Shown in pieces: positions 53,454 through 62,042 of a stretch of DNA of 64,000 nt. Within the stretch, counting starts at the first letter, position 1. Each line of letters opens with the position of its first letter. The notes below the pieces were generated by a model. The model was not told where the DNA came from, ran no database searches, and was given only the letters and a program-made list of their open reading frames with translations. Origin of the DNA: DATEKX01 sp963726785. Its GTDB lineage: Bacteria > Acidobacteriota > Blastocatellia > UBA7656. The position numbers and the translations under genes were made by a program. Location of the stretch: the NCBI GenBank assembly GCA_963726785.1, contig CAVSDJ010000006.1:1-64000 (forward strand). The letters are read 5' to 3'.

Positions 53454-54645
53454 ATGAGAACTATGAAAGGTCTCGTGGCGGGCGTTCTTCTGACTGGACT
53501 ATCACTTGCCTGCTTGCTCTCTGGTCGCGTGTTCGAAGCGAAAGCGGAAAAAGGGCAGTCTCAGAATAGAGTCGCCATCAACGCAACAGCCAACCCTTTG
53601 CACCCTTCCTGGCGTATAAGCTCGGCCATCAGTTTCAACAATCTAACTGTCTTTCCGGTTGTATCGGATGAACCGACCAGCACAGACGAATTCATCACGC
53701 TCGACGAGGGGCTGCGCTCAGGCAAAGTTATCATCACAGAGCTTGGCGCAGATGGCCGCTCGCGCAGGATTCGACGCAACCAGCGGATCAGCGATGACGC
53801 GGAAGTGAACAAACTCGCGGTCACGAACAGGTCGGGCAAGATGCTTGTGCTGATCGCTGGCGAGTTGTTGGTCGGCGGCAAACAAGATCGCATAGTCGGC
53901 AACGATTGCATCGTCGCTTCTACTAACAAACCCGTGCCGATCAATGTCTTTTGCGTAGAACATGGCCGCTGGTCCGAAGAAGCATCGTTCGGCCAGAGCC
54001 GGAGTGTAGGGAGCGGGGAAGGTGTCGGCCCTGGAAGCGGCGGCGGTGCTGGCCTGGAAGCGGCGGCGGTGCGGCGGCAGCGGAGCAGGCCGCGGGGTGG
54101 CTCCGCCAGTGGTGGCACTGGCAATGCCGAACATTCGCGCTAAAGCTCAAGCCGACAAGAGCCAGTCCGAAGTCTGGAATGAAGTCGCAAAGGCGCAATC
54201 GGAAAATGTTGTTGTGACATCGACGGGCGATCTCACGAGCGTTTATCGAGACAGGCGCGTGAAGGGCAAGATCAATTCCTATGAGCGCGCACTCAAAAAC
54301 AAGCTTTCAGCAGCCAACGTAGTCGGCGTAGTCATAGCCATAGGCAACCGCATCATCTCTACAGACGTATTCGCAAACCATTCGCTGTTTCAAGCCTACT
54401 GGCCGAAGATGCTGAAGTCTTACGCGCTCGAAGCGCTCAACTCGCCCGCAACGAGCAAGCAGGAAATTAGTCGAAGCGATGCCGAATTGTTTTTGTCGCG
54501 CGTTCAGGGAGAAAGCGCGATAGACGATAAGCCGGGCGTGTATAAATTAGCCGAGAATCAATCGAGCAAAGATGCCAGCTTCGAACTTCAAAGCACAACC
54601 AGGAAATCAACGCTCGTTCACTTCAATCGAGTGAGCAAACAATAA
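53454..54645 (+). CDS. ARPP-1-family secreted protein, frame disrupted in a Gly-rich tract
   Basis: ATG 53454 follows aaggag. MRTMKGLVAGVLLTGLSLAC with LLSG may be a signal or lipoprotein leader. The ARPP-1 domain (named in ARG/rhodanese/phosphatase loci) is recognised by SFNNLTVFPVV, FITLDEGLRSGKVIITELG and MLVLIAGELLVGGKQDRIVG. After NVFCVEHGRWSEEASFGQ the frame enters a Gly/Ser-rich tract and ends at 54143. A second frame carries the rest, NIRAKAQADKSQSEVWNEVA to VHFNRVSKQ (stop 54645), so the tract 54031-54125 contains one or more indels. Total about 397 residues. Function unknown; the family is suspected in stress signalling. Confidence 0.75.
54031..54072 (+). repeat. 23-base tandem near-duplication in the ARPP-1 Gly-rich tract
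   Basis: ggaagcggcggcggtgc occurs at 54033-54049 and again at 54056-54072, a 23-base period. Since 23 is not a multiple of three the duplication itself shifts the frame, although more than one indel seems needed to join both homologous halves. Confidence 0.8.
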
Positions 54646-54668
54646 TACAAAAGGGTGATGGGGCGAGA

Positions 54669-54712
54669 GGGTGATGGGGCGAAAAAGTAAACGGATGCTC
54701 GCCCCATCACCC
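54669..54712. repeat. Inverted repeat of gggtgatggggcga words after the ARPP-1 gene
   Basis: Arm gggtgatggggcga (54669-54682) is exactly complemented at 54699-54712; flanking copies of gggtgatggggc and tcaccccatcac words extend it to about 54654-54740. It resembles the 27250-27392 array in style. It separates the ARPP-1 gene from the esterase gene on the same strand; the rest of the spacer up to 54872 holds nothing clear. Confidence 0.8.
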
Positions 54713-54872
54713 CATCACTTCTCACTCTCTCACCCCTTCACCTCTTCAACCCCTCCGCTTGAGCTTGAAATTACCGCCGGATATGGGTAGCGTACACGCT
54801 TGCCAAATGTGAGCTATCACTGATGCCTCACACCTTGCGCCAAACGACATTGCGAATGAAAGGAAAACTTTG

Positions 54873-55605
54873 ATGCAAAGAGTCATTGAGTCCTGGCATA
54901 GCCCCAGCTTGAACCGCCCAATGGAGATTGTTACCTACGGGTATTATGGCTTCCCTCTGCTTATGTTCCCCACGGCGGCGGCGGACTTCCTCGAATACGA
55001 GCGATTCTACGTGATCGATTCGATAAAAGATTTTATAGACGCAGGAAAAGTCAAAGTATTTTCCATCAACAGCATCAACCGCGAAGGCTGGCTCAACTCG
55101 CAACTGCACCCGCGAGATAAAGCCATTCGCCAGGTGCAGTACAACGACTACATCACGCGCGAGGTCGTGCCTTATATCTGGAATAGCTGTCAGGGGCGTT
55201 ACGGCGTCATCACGGCGGGCGCGAGCCTCGGCGCGTTTCACTGCGCGAATCAACTCTTCCGCCGCCCGGACCTGTTTGATGGAATGATCGCAATGAGCGG
55301 CTCGTTCGACATTCGCGGTTACTATAAAGGCGATTACTACGACGACAATGTCTACTACAATAATCCTGTTGATTATTTGCCGAACATGGATGACAACGCC
55401 GTGAATGAGCTTCGGCAGAAAAAACATATTCACATAGTCAGCGGGTCAAGGCTCTTACGAAAACCCCGATGCTTCACGAAGGCTCGCAGGCATTCTCAGC
55501 CAGAAGGGCATTCCTTACGAATTAGATTTGTGGGGATACGATATGCCGCACGACTGGCCGACCTGGCGAGACATGATGAAATACTATCTGGCGGAAAAGT
55601 TTTAG
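54873..55605 (+). CDS. Esterase D-like alpha/beta hydrolase, frameshifted
   Basis: Starts MQRVIESWHSPSLNRPMEIV. Nucleophile elbow GASLGAFHC (G-x-S-x-G) at about residue 115 and a late MPHDWPTWRDMMKYYL containing the catalytic His. The first frame continues past VSGS into unrelated sequence; adding one G to the ggg at 55443-55445 gives GSYENPDASRRLAGILSQKG, then YELDLWGYDMPHDWP to the TAG at 55603-55605, about 244 residues. As written, the first frame reads through into the next gene and makes a false 603-residue fusion. It is a paralog of the esterase at 56762-57481. Probably hydrolyses an ester of an envelope component or siderophore. Confidence 0.8.
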
Positions 55606-55628
55606 CCGCCGCCTTTCGGAGGCCCAAT

Positions 55629-56681
55629 GTGAGAAAGATATTTATTGCCTTGCTGACTGCGGCATTGGTTTATTCGGCATTTGCCCAAACGCCGAAAAAC
55701 GATCTCGGAGAAGATGGCCTGAAAGGCAAAGTGCGAAGTGTGACGGCCCAAAGCGCAAGAATGTCTAGAGGCGGTCATTCTTTGGAAAGCCCGCAGTTAT
55801 CAAGCACAGCAAGCTATGACGAGCAGGGCAATCTCACCGAGCAGGTTCTTTTTGACTATAAAGGCAATATAAGCCAAAAAACCGTGTACAAGATCGTTAA
55901 CGGGGACAGAACCTCTAAGACAGAGCATATCCATCACGACTATGACCCGCCTGCGCCGTCCTCTAGCGGGGCTAAACCTCGCGACCCTCGATACGATATG
56001 AAATACAAATACAAATATGAGGGGAACAAGGTCGAGCGCGTCACCCATTTCAACAATGGCGTGCGAGGCAACAGAGACGTGTCAACCTATAACGAAAAAG
56101 GAAACCTCATAAGGATGGAACGCTACACATCTGTTGGGGAACTTAATTTCAGTCGCGAATCAGTATTTGATGAACAAGGCGCTGAAACAGAAAAGATTTA
56201 CTACAACGGCGACGATAGCCTTGGCGAAGTGTTCAGGTATACGGATTACGAATTTGATCTGAAAGGCAACTGGGTCAAGAGAAAAGCGTGGCAGAGCAGA
56301 GGTAATAAAGCGAATTTTCAGCCATACGAAATCCAGTCCCGAACGATTACTTACTTTGACGACGCGGCCTCAAAAGCAGTGGCAGGCAGCGCCCAATCGG
56401 ATGCAAATCGTCCGAGGGTACTTCGTCTGTCAACGGGCGTGCTCGCGGAAAGAACGACGAAGAAAGTGAACCCTATTTTTCCGCCGGGAGCGCCTGCCGG
56501 TGAAGTGCTGATCGAAGTCACCGTTGATGAACAGGGCGATGTCGCGGCTGCAGAAGGGGTGTCAGGTGATCGCAAGTTGGTAGAAGCCGCCATCGCAGCG
56601 GTGCGCCAGTGGAAATTTCTACCGACCCAACTTTCAGGCGTGCCTGTAAAAGTTATCGGCAGGGTGCGCTTCAAGCATTAG
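55629..56681 (+). CDS. Secreted protein with C-terminal TonB-type domain
   Basis: 350 residues from GTG 55629, which has a ggagg site 6 bases upstream. The initial VRKIFIALLTAALVYSAFAQ is a signal peptide. Residues 40-240 contain repeated YDEQGNLTEQVLFDYKG-like units (YNEKGNLIRMERYTSVG, FDEQGAETEKIYYNGDD, FDLKGNWVKRKAW), reminiscent of RHS/YD-type strands. The last 80 residues are a TonB C-terminal fold: VNPIFPPGAPAGEVLIEVTV, AAIAAVRQWKFLPTQL. No membrane helix remains after cleavage, so it is not a classic TonB energiser. It lies between two paralogous esterases. Confidence 0.82.
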   Translation: MRKIFIALLTAALVYSAFAQTPKNDLGEDGLKGKVRSVTAQSARMSRGGHSLESPQLSSTASYDEQGNLTEQVLFDYKGNISQKTVYKIVNGDRTSKTEHIHHDYDPPAPSSSGAKPRDPRYDMKYKYKYEGNKVERVTHFNNGVRGNRDVSTYNEKGNLIRMERYTSVGELNFSRESVFDEQGAETEKIYYNGDDSLGEVFRYTDYEFDLKGNWVKRKAWQSRGNKANFQPYEIQSRTITYFDDAASKAVAGSAQSDANRPRVLRLSTGVLAERTTKKVNPIFPPGAPAGEVLIEVTVDEQGDVAAAEGVSGDRKLVEAAIAAVRQWKFLPTQLSGVPVKVIGRVRFKH

Positions 56682-56761
56682 AAGCTCAATTCTGATGCAG
56701 GCTACGCCGAATCATCACCGTCGGCTTGAAATTATTCGCCCGCGCCGTTAGCTTACACGCC

Positions 56762-57481
56762 ATGCCAATCGAAAATCATGCCAGGTGGTTCAGCCCGCGC
56801 CTGGGGCGCGAGATGGACGTATTAGTTCACGGGCACGCGGGCGCTCCGGTCATCGTCTTTCCCAGTTCGTGGGGGAGCTTCTACGAATGGAAAGATTTTC
56901 TAATGATTGACACTCTGGCCGACAAGATAGACGCGGGGCACATACAGCTTTTCGGCATAGACAGCCTTTGCGCTGAGTCCTGGTATAACGATCAGATCCA
57001 CCCGAGCGAGCGAGTCCGCCGTCACAATGTATGGGAGTCTTATGTTCTCGACGAAGTGCTCCCCTTCATACGTTCGACTAATCCGAATCCGTTTCTCATC
57101 ACTGCGGGCGTGAGCTTCGGCGCATACCTCGCCGTCAACTTCGCACTCAAGCACCCGGAGATCGTAGGCAAGACCGTAGGACTCAGCGGGTCGTATCGCA
57201 TACGGCGATTGCTGGACGATTACTATGACGAAGAGGCTTATCTTAATTGCCCTGTTTCCTACATGGCTGAGATGAATGATGCGCGGATGCTTGATTTGAT
57301 CCGGCGCATGGAAATATTTCTGGTCACGAGTGATCTCGACATTGGGATTTGCCGCGAGCGCACGTATGATATGTCGCGAGTGCTCAACGACCGAGCCGTC
57401 CCGCACCGTGTAGATGACTGGGGCGGCAATCTGGTTCACGACTGGCCCACCTGGCGCAAGATGATTCGCGAGTATTTGTAG
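56762..57481 (+). CDS. Esterase D-like alpha/beta hydrolase
   Basis: 239 residues from ATG 56762 (MPIENHARWFSPRLGREMDV). GVSFGAYLAVNFAL holds the nucleophile Ser, and the His is in NLVHDWPTWRKMIREYL; HAGAPVIVFPSSWGSFYEW lines the oxyanion hole. It aligns along its length with the product of 54873-55605 (shared SGSYRIRR/SGSFDIRG and DWPTWR blocks), so they are tandem paralogs separated by the TonB-type gene. A PF00756 esterase; substrate unknown. The SDR gene follows after 16 bases. Confidence 0.88.
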   Translation: MPIENHARWFSPRLGREMDVLVHGHAGAPVIVFPSSWGSFYEWKDFLMIDTLADKIDAGHIQLFGIDSLCAESWYNDQIHPSERVRRHNVWESYVLDEVLPFIRSTNPNPFLITAGVSFGAYLAVNFALKHPEIVGKTVGLSGSYRIRRLLDDYYDEEAYLNCPVSYMAEMNDARMLDLIRRMEIFLVTSDLDIGICRERTYDMSRVLNDRAVPHRVDDWGGNLVHDWPTWRKMIREYL

Positions 57482-57497
57482 TCTGCAAGGAGGCGCG

Positions 57498-58391
57498 ATG
57501 GCAGAACTCAAAGGGCAGGTAGTAATAATCACAGGAGCTTCGGCAGGCATAGGCGAAGCCAGCGCTCGAATGCTTGCGCGAGAAGGCGCGACTGTAGTGC
57601 TGGTCGCGCGGCGCAAGGAAAGGCTCGACGCGCTCAAAGGTGAAATCGAACAAGCGGGCGGGCGGGCGTTTACAGTTGCCGCTGACGTCACTTCGCAAGA
57701 AGACCGCGAGCGAATCGTCCTGGATACAATGAATGAGTTTGGCCGCATTGACGCGCTCGTCAACAACGCGGGATACGGCCAGCGCGGCCCCATCGAAATC
57801 GTTCCAATCGAAGCGATTCGCCAGAATTTTGAGACCAACCTGTTCTCGCTGATTGCGCTCACACAACTGGTCATTCCCGTCATGCGAAATCAGAAGAGCG
57901 GTCGCATAGTCAATATCAGTTCGGTCGCGGGGCGCGTTGCCCGGCGGCTCTCTTCGATCTACGATGCCACGAAACACGCTCTGGAAGCCATTTCTGACGG
58001 ATTACGCGGCGAGCTTGCCATGTTCGGTATCAAGGTCGTAGTGATCGAGCCGGGATTCATCATCACGGAATTTTTGGGCGTCGCCAACGAAGTCTCGAAA
58101 GACGTTATAGAGCGAGACAGCCCGTACAGCCCATTATATGAAGGCTTCGAGGCAGGCTATAAACGTATGCGTAAAATGGCGGGCAAGCCTGACGACATTG
58201 CCGAACTGGTCGTGAAAGCCATTGCGCTCGACCGACCGCGAAATCGTTACGCCGCGCCGCGCCACGCGAAACTGGCAATCGCCGCAAAGCGGTGGCTGCC
58301 CGAGCGCCTGTTCGAGTTTATCCTCTCGCGTCAGTCCGGCGTGAAAGAAGACAAACTGAAATCAAATCCCGAATTCGCAGGCGGCAAATAG
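57498..58391 (+). CDS. Short-chain dehydrogenase/reductase
   Basis: 297 residues, classical SDR. VVIITGASAGIGEASARML is the NAD(P) glycine motif (GASAGIG), NNAGYGQRGP the NAG motif, NISSVAGRVA supplies Ser and YDATKHALEAI the Tyr-x3-Lys pair. It has a C-terminal extension of about 50 residues ending ALDRPRNRYAAPRHAKLAIA, as in the DltE/YqjQ-type SDRs. Substrate unknown. The permease start codon directly follows its stop (tagatg), so the two are co-translated. Confidence 0.9.
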   Translation: MAELKGQVVIITGASAGIGEASARMLAREGATVVLVARRKERLDALKGEIEQAGGRAFTVAADVTSQEDRERIVLDTMNEFGRIDALVNNAGYGQRGPIEIVPIEAIRQNFETNLFSLIALTQLVIPVMRNQKSGRIVNISSVAGRVARRLSSIYDATKHALEAISDGLRGELAMFGIKVVVIEPGFIITEFLGVANEVSKDVIERDSPYSPLYEGFEAGYKRMRKMAGKPDDIAELVVKAIALDRPRNRYAAPRHAKLAIAAKRWLPERLFEFILSRQSGVKEDKLKSNPEFAGGK

Positions 58392-59822
58392 ATGGCAGAC
58401 AGACAAGCAGAGCTGCTGAGCGCCGAACAGAGAGTCGAACAGCGCAGCGCCGTCTTCAAAAAAGAGCTTGGACTAACAGACCTCGCGCTCACGCAGATAC
58501 TGTTCATCGTCGGATTGACGTGGGTCGGCGCGGCGGGCAAGCTCGGCCCTTCGCACATAATATTCTGGCTGCTGGCAATCCTGTTCTTTTACCTGCCGTC
58601 GGCTGCCGTCGTCATCTATCTCAACCGCCTGATGCCGCTCGAAGGCGGGCTGTACCAATGGGCCAAGCTCGGCTTCAACGAATTGACGGGCTTTATGGTT
58701 GCGTGGAACCTCTGGCTATTTGTCATTCTGAACACGTCGGAAATAGGATTGCAGGCGGCGACGAGTTTGTCGTATGCGCTCGGCCCGCGCGCCGCGTGGA
58801 TGGCCGGAAGCAAATGGTTCATAGCGCTGCTGAATTCAGCGATCATCGGCATACTCGTCCTCGTCGCAATACTCGGACTCGGCGTTGGCAAGTGGGTTCA
58901 CAAGGCGGGCGCTGTGATGATGCTTGTTATCTTCGCAACGCTTTTATTGCTTCCGATCTTGAACTTCGCGCGCGGGAACATCAGTGAATATCATCCGCTT
59001 CAGACTGCCGTGCCGACCTTCTCTCTGTTCAGCTTGAACATACTCGGCAAGATTGGATTCGGTGCGCTCGGCGGGTTCGAGTACGTAGCCATTCACGCGG
59101 GCGAATGCCGCGACCCTGTGCGCGCCATCAGTCGCTCTGTCGTGGTGGCCGCGCCAATAATCGCTGTGATGTTCATACTCGGCACAAGCTCCGTGCTGGC
59201 TTTGATTCCGCCCGACGACATCGATCTGATCGGGCCGATCCCGCAAGTTTTGAGCGTAGGCTTTCGCACGTTCGGAGCGGTCTCTTATATCGTGCCTGTT
59301 ACGATACTGGCTTTCCTGTGGATTCGCATAGCGCAGTCGAGCGTCCAGTTTACAGGCAACACGCGGCTGCCGATGGTCGCAGGCTGGGATCACCTGCTGC
59401 CCGAATGGTTCACACGTTTGCACCCGAAATACAAAACGCCCGTCAACTCTATTCTCTTCATCGGCGCGATAACGCTGGCCATAGGGCTGATTGGAATGAT
59501 AGGCGTCGGTCAGCAGGAAGCTTTTCAACTTTTGTGGAATGCGAGCGGCGTCTTCTACGCTATGGCTTACCTTGTGATGTTCGCCATACCTCTTTTCGGA
59601 TTGAGAGCAGTGGGCGTGCGATTGCCTTTATGGCTGAAGATTGCGGCGCTTTCCGGTTTTCTGATGACGCTTCTCTACGTAGGGCTATCGGTCTTTCCAA
59701 TAGTGCAGGTGGAAAGCAGGCTCGCTTTCGCCGTGAAGATCGCAACGGTCATCGTTGGGGCGAACGTAATTGGCGCAGCCGTTTTTCTTCTGGCGGGGCG
59801 AAAGCGAAAAGCCGCCGCTTGA
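58392..59822 (+). CDS. APC-superfamily amino acid/amine permease (paralog of 9953-11401)
   Basis: 476 residues and about 12 membrane helices. KKELGLTDLALTQILFIVGL, LNRLMPLEGGLYQWAKLG and HAGECRDPVRAISRSVVVAA match the permease at 9953 nearly position for position; both end in a short basic tail. Similarity is clearly above that of general family members. Here it is immediately downstream of an SDR, whereas the other copy follows a methyltransferase and a SnoaL-like gene, so the paralogs may carry different but related compounds. Confidence 0.88.
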   Translation: MADRQAELLSAEQRVEQRSAVFKKELGLTDLALTQILFIVGLTWVGAAGKLGPSHIIFWLLAILFFYLPSAAVVIYLNRLMPLEGGLYQWAKLGFNELTGFMVAWNLWLFVILNTSEIGLQAATSLSYALGPRAAWMAGSKWFIALLNSAIIGILVLVAILGLGVGKWVHKAGAVMMLVIFATLLLLPILNFARGNISEYHPLQTAVPTFSLFSLNILGKIGFGALGGFEYVAIHAGECRDPVRAISRSVVVAAPIIAVMFILGTSSVLALIPPDDIDLIGPIPQVLSVGFRTFGAVSYIVPVTILAFLWIRIAQSSVQFTGNTRLPMVAGWDHLLPEWFTRLHPKYKTPVNSILFIGAITLAIGLIGMIGVGQQEAFQLLWNASGVFYAMAYLVMFAIPLFGLRAVGVRLPLWLKIAALSGFLMTLLYVGLSVFPIVQVESRLAFAVKIATVIVGANVIGAAVFLLAGRKRKAAA

Positions 59823-59825
59823 ATT

Positions 59826-61082
59826 ATGGCTGACCGGCCATTAGTATCTTCTCTTCATATCGTGACAAAGATTCAAACGTACATACACGCAATAGCACGC
59901 ACGCAGAAGGCCGCGTTGTCACTGTTTTTTGTGGCGGTCGCGGTCTTTTTTATTTCGACTTCGACCATCAAGGCGCAGACCCGTGCGCCTGAACTGATTA
60001 TTGACGGCACACAGCGCGACTTCGGCGACGTGTTCGTTGGAGAAGAGCTTATGCATGTCTTCTCGGTTCGCAACAATGGCCCTGTTCCGCTCGAACTCGC
60101 GGAAAAATCGGCCACAACCCGGTCAAGCTTGCCTTCCTCGCGCGAGCTTATCAAAACAGTTTCGTTTAATCCGAGCGCGCAAGCCGTGCCGATTGTTGTA
60201 GCTGCAAATCGCGCGGCTCCGAGTTGATGCGCGCCTACTGACTTTTATTTCGAGAAAGTCATACAGCCTGGTCAGGCTGGCATCATCCGAGTAACTATAA
60301 AAACCGCAGACACAGCGCCAGGGCCGGTTGAGCGCAGCTTCGAGCTACAAACCAATGACCCGCGCCATCGCCTTGTTAAGGTAACGGTCACTGCTAACAT
60401 TAAACCTATCCCTGCTTTTGTCGCTCGCACCAGTAATGCGGACATCGCGCATGGCGAAAAGGTTGGCGCGTTCAACGTGTGGCCTATCGCCCGCCCTGTT
60501 GTCACAGTCGAGCGCGGCGAACGGCTCGCTGTCACGCTCAGAATCAGGCCAGCCGAGCCTACAAGCGGCACCTTGAAACTGGCTAGTGCTTCCGAAGCCT
60601 ACAAACTCCGTCGCGAAGCGAACGGAGAGGGTTACTTGCTGGACATGGCAATCGAACCGTCAAACGATTTAACGCAGCGCGTTATGCCTGTAGCTCTCCA
60701 AATCAACGACGGCGCTTCAGGCCAACTTGCTCTGCAACTGACGGTCAACGTTCAAGCGGAAAATCTGGTCGCCACGCCTCGCCAGATTGATCTCGGTGAA
60801 GTCTCGCTTGCGGATTTGCAGAACGGAGCGACGGCAGGAACCAGAGTAGGAGTCAGAAAGACCGTAGGCACATTTCATATCAAGTCGCTTACGTCAACAC
60901 TGGGCTTTTTGAATCTGGAGCCGCGCACGATTATTGAAGGAAGCAACTACGTGATTCGCGTGGGCATAGACCGAACCAAACTTCCAAAAGCGGCAACCTA
61001 CACGGGAGTTTTGAGAATAGAAACGGACGACCCTCTAACACCGCGAGTCGAAGTACCTATCAAGGTGATCGTGAAACCGTAA
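59826..61082 (+). CDS. DUF1573-like secreted protein interrupted by an in-frame TGA
   Basis: A signal-peptide or anchor region (ALSLFFVAVAVFFISTSTIK) precedes a DUF1573 Ig-like domain: LIIDGTQRDFGDVFVGEEL and HVFSVRNNGPVPLEL. At 60225-60227 a TGA follows ANRAAPS. The same frame continues without another stop for 285 codons: CAPTDFYFEKVIQPGQAGII, TNDPRHRLVKVTVTANIKP, then two more Ig-like domains to a TAA at 61080-61082. No frameshift is needed; one base change (for instance GGA to TGA) explains it. Without readthrough only 133 residues are made. Such proteins are envelope Ig-like structures of unknown role. Starts 3 bases after the permease stop. Confidence 0.75.
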
Positions 61083-61089
61083 GCCTTGC

Positions 61090-61170
61090 AAAACAGTGCC
61101 GCGAGCGGTAGCGAGTGGGTCAGGCTTGTAAACATATCCACCCGCTCGCTACCGCTCGCGGTACTGTTTT
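61090..61170. terminator. Near-perfect 31-bp inverted repeat between convergent genes
   Basis: Arms 61090-61120 and 61140-61170 differ at only 2 of 31 positions, with a 19-base loop. The stem core is gccgcgagcggtagcgag. It begins 8 bases after the DUF1573 stop and ends 11 bases before the stop of the convergent coiled-coil gene; a run of T (tgtttt) closes the right arm. Likely a bidirectional terminator. Confidence 0.8.
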
Positions 61171-61181
61171 CAAATTAACTG

Positions 61182-61820
61182 CTACTGCTGTTGCTGGTTC
61201 TGCTGCTGCTCGCTCTTCTCATCTTCACGGTCAAGCTTTTTACGCAGAGCCTCGACGCGGGCGCGGAGCCGCGCGACTTGAGCTTGCAACTCTGAAATAC
61301 GTTCTTGCTGAAGAGACTGGCGAGTCTTAACGTCTTCGAGGGCGCGTTGAATATCAGCTTTCAGCGCCGCTTCAACTTCATCGCGACGCAATGCGCCGCG
61401 CAGCATGACTTCCTGCTGAATATTTTTCATTCGCCGCTGCAGGTCGGATTCCCGCGCATCGAGGTCCGCCTTGAGCGTTATCGCGGCATCGAGTTTCTCT
61501 TCGACTTTCGCCAGTCGTTCTTCATAAAGCAGAAGCTCGATGAGCATCGAATTGCGCTCGGTCGCTTTGCGCAACAATCGCATTTCTTTAGTGAGCAAAT
61601 CCATTTGAGTCGTGAAGCTCGACAGGGAATGGCGCATCATTTCGTCCGGGCTTGAAGGCGCGCGTTCGATATCGGTCTTCTCCTGAGCTTCGCTCACGGC
61701 CTTTTGCGTTTGCCGAGTTGGCCGAGGTGATTGCCCGGTTGGTTCCTGTGCGAAGCTCGTTGTTGCGAGCGCCATCGCTGACAGCACGGCTAAGAAAATA
61801 GCGTTCAACTTTAATCGCAT
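61182..61820 (-). CDS. Secreted coiled-coil protein
   Basis: 212 residues from ATG 61820, which has ggagg about 7 bases upstream; the ATG at 61838 lies on top of that site and is rejected. MRLKLNAIFLAVLSAMALAT with cleavage near SFAQE is a signal peptide. Residues 70-205 are heptad-rich (MDLLTKEMRLLRKATERNSM, RLAKVEEKLDAAITLKADL, ISELQAQVARLRARVEALRK), forming a long coiled coil, and the C-terminus is Gln-rich. No catalytic motif. Possibly a periplasmic spacer or tether protein. Confidence 0.82.
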   Translation of the reverse strand: MRLKLNAIFLAVLSAMALATTSFAQEPTGQSPRPTRQTQKAVSEAQEKTDIERAPSSPDEMMRHSLSSFTTQMDLLTKEMRLLRKATERNSMLIELLLYEERLAKVEEKLDAAITLKADLDARESDLQRRMKNIQQEVMLRGALRRDEVEAALKADIQRALEDVKTRQSLQQERISELQAQVARLRARVEALRKKLDREDEKSEQQQNQQQQ

Positions 61821-61930
61821 CACAATCCTCCGGTGCATGGTTTCAACTGCCGTTTACTGATTGAAAGCCGATCAACTCAGGTTAGTTCCATTATTTCGCG
61901 CCATCAAGCCAATGCGGTTTCACAGGAGAT

Positions 61931-62042
61931 GTTGTGAAAGAGAAAAATTCACCGAGAACGCAAAGATTCCGCATCCGAAGAAGATGAGACGGAAGGACAA
62001 GCAAGCGAATGAAAGAGCGGGGCCGTGTGAAGAGCGCGGCCC
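61931..62042 (+). repeat. Direct repeat, copy 1 (112 bp), ending in a hairpin
   Basis: Nearly identical to 63679-63825 except for a 35-base segment absent here. It opens with gttgtgaaagagaaaaattc and ends with gggccg / cggccc (62020-62025, 62037-62042), an 11-base loop and gtttattt, a plausible intrinsic terminator on the plus strand although no plus-strand gene lies upstream. Confidence 0.85.

Noticed and set aside
54870..56681. A single 603-codon frame that looks like an esterase fused to a TonB-type protein
   Set aside because: Codons after VSGS do not resemble an esterase, while the next frame continues the esterase to a TAG at 55605; the second half has its own GTG, ribosome-binding site and signal peptide. 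It is two genes.
60225..60227. TGA as selenocysteine or as a recoded glycine
   Set aside because: All other genes end normally at TGA and no SECIS-like hairpin is apparent; a point change or error is simpler.
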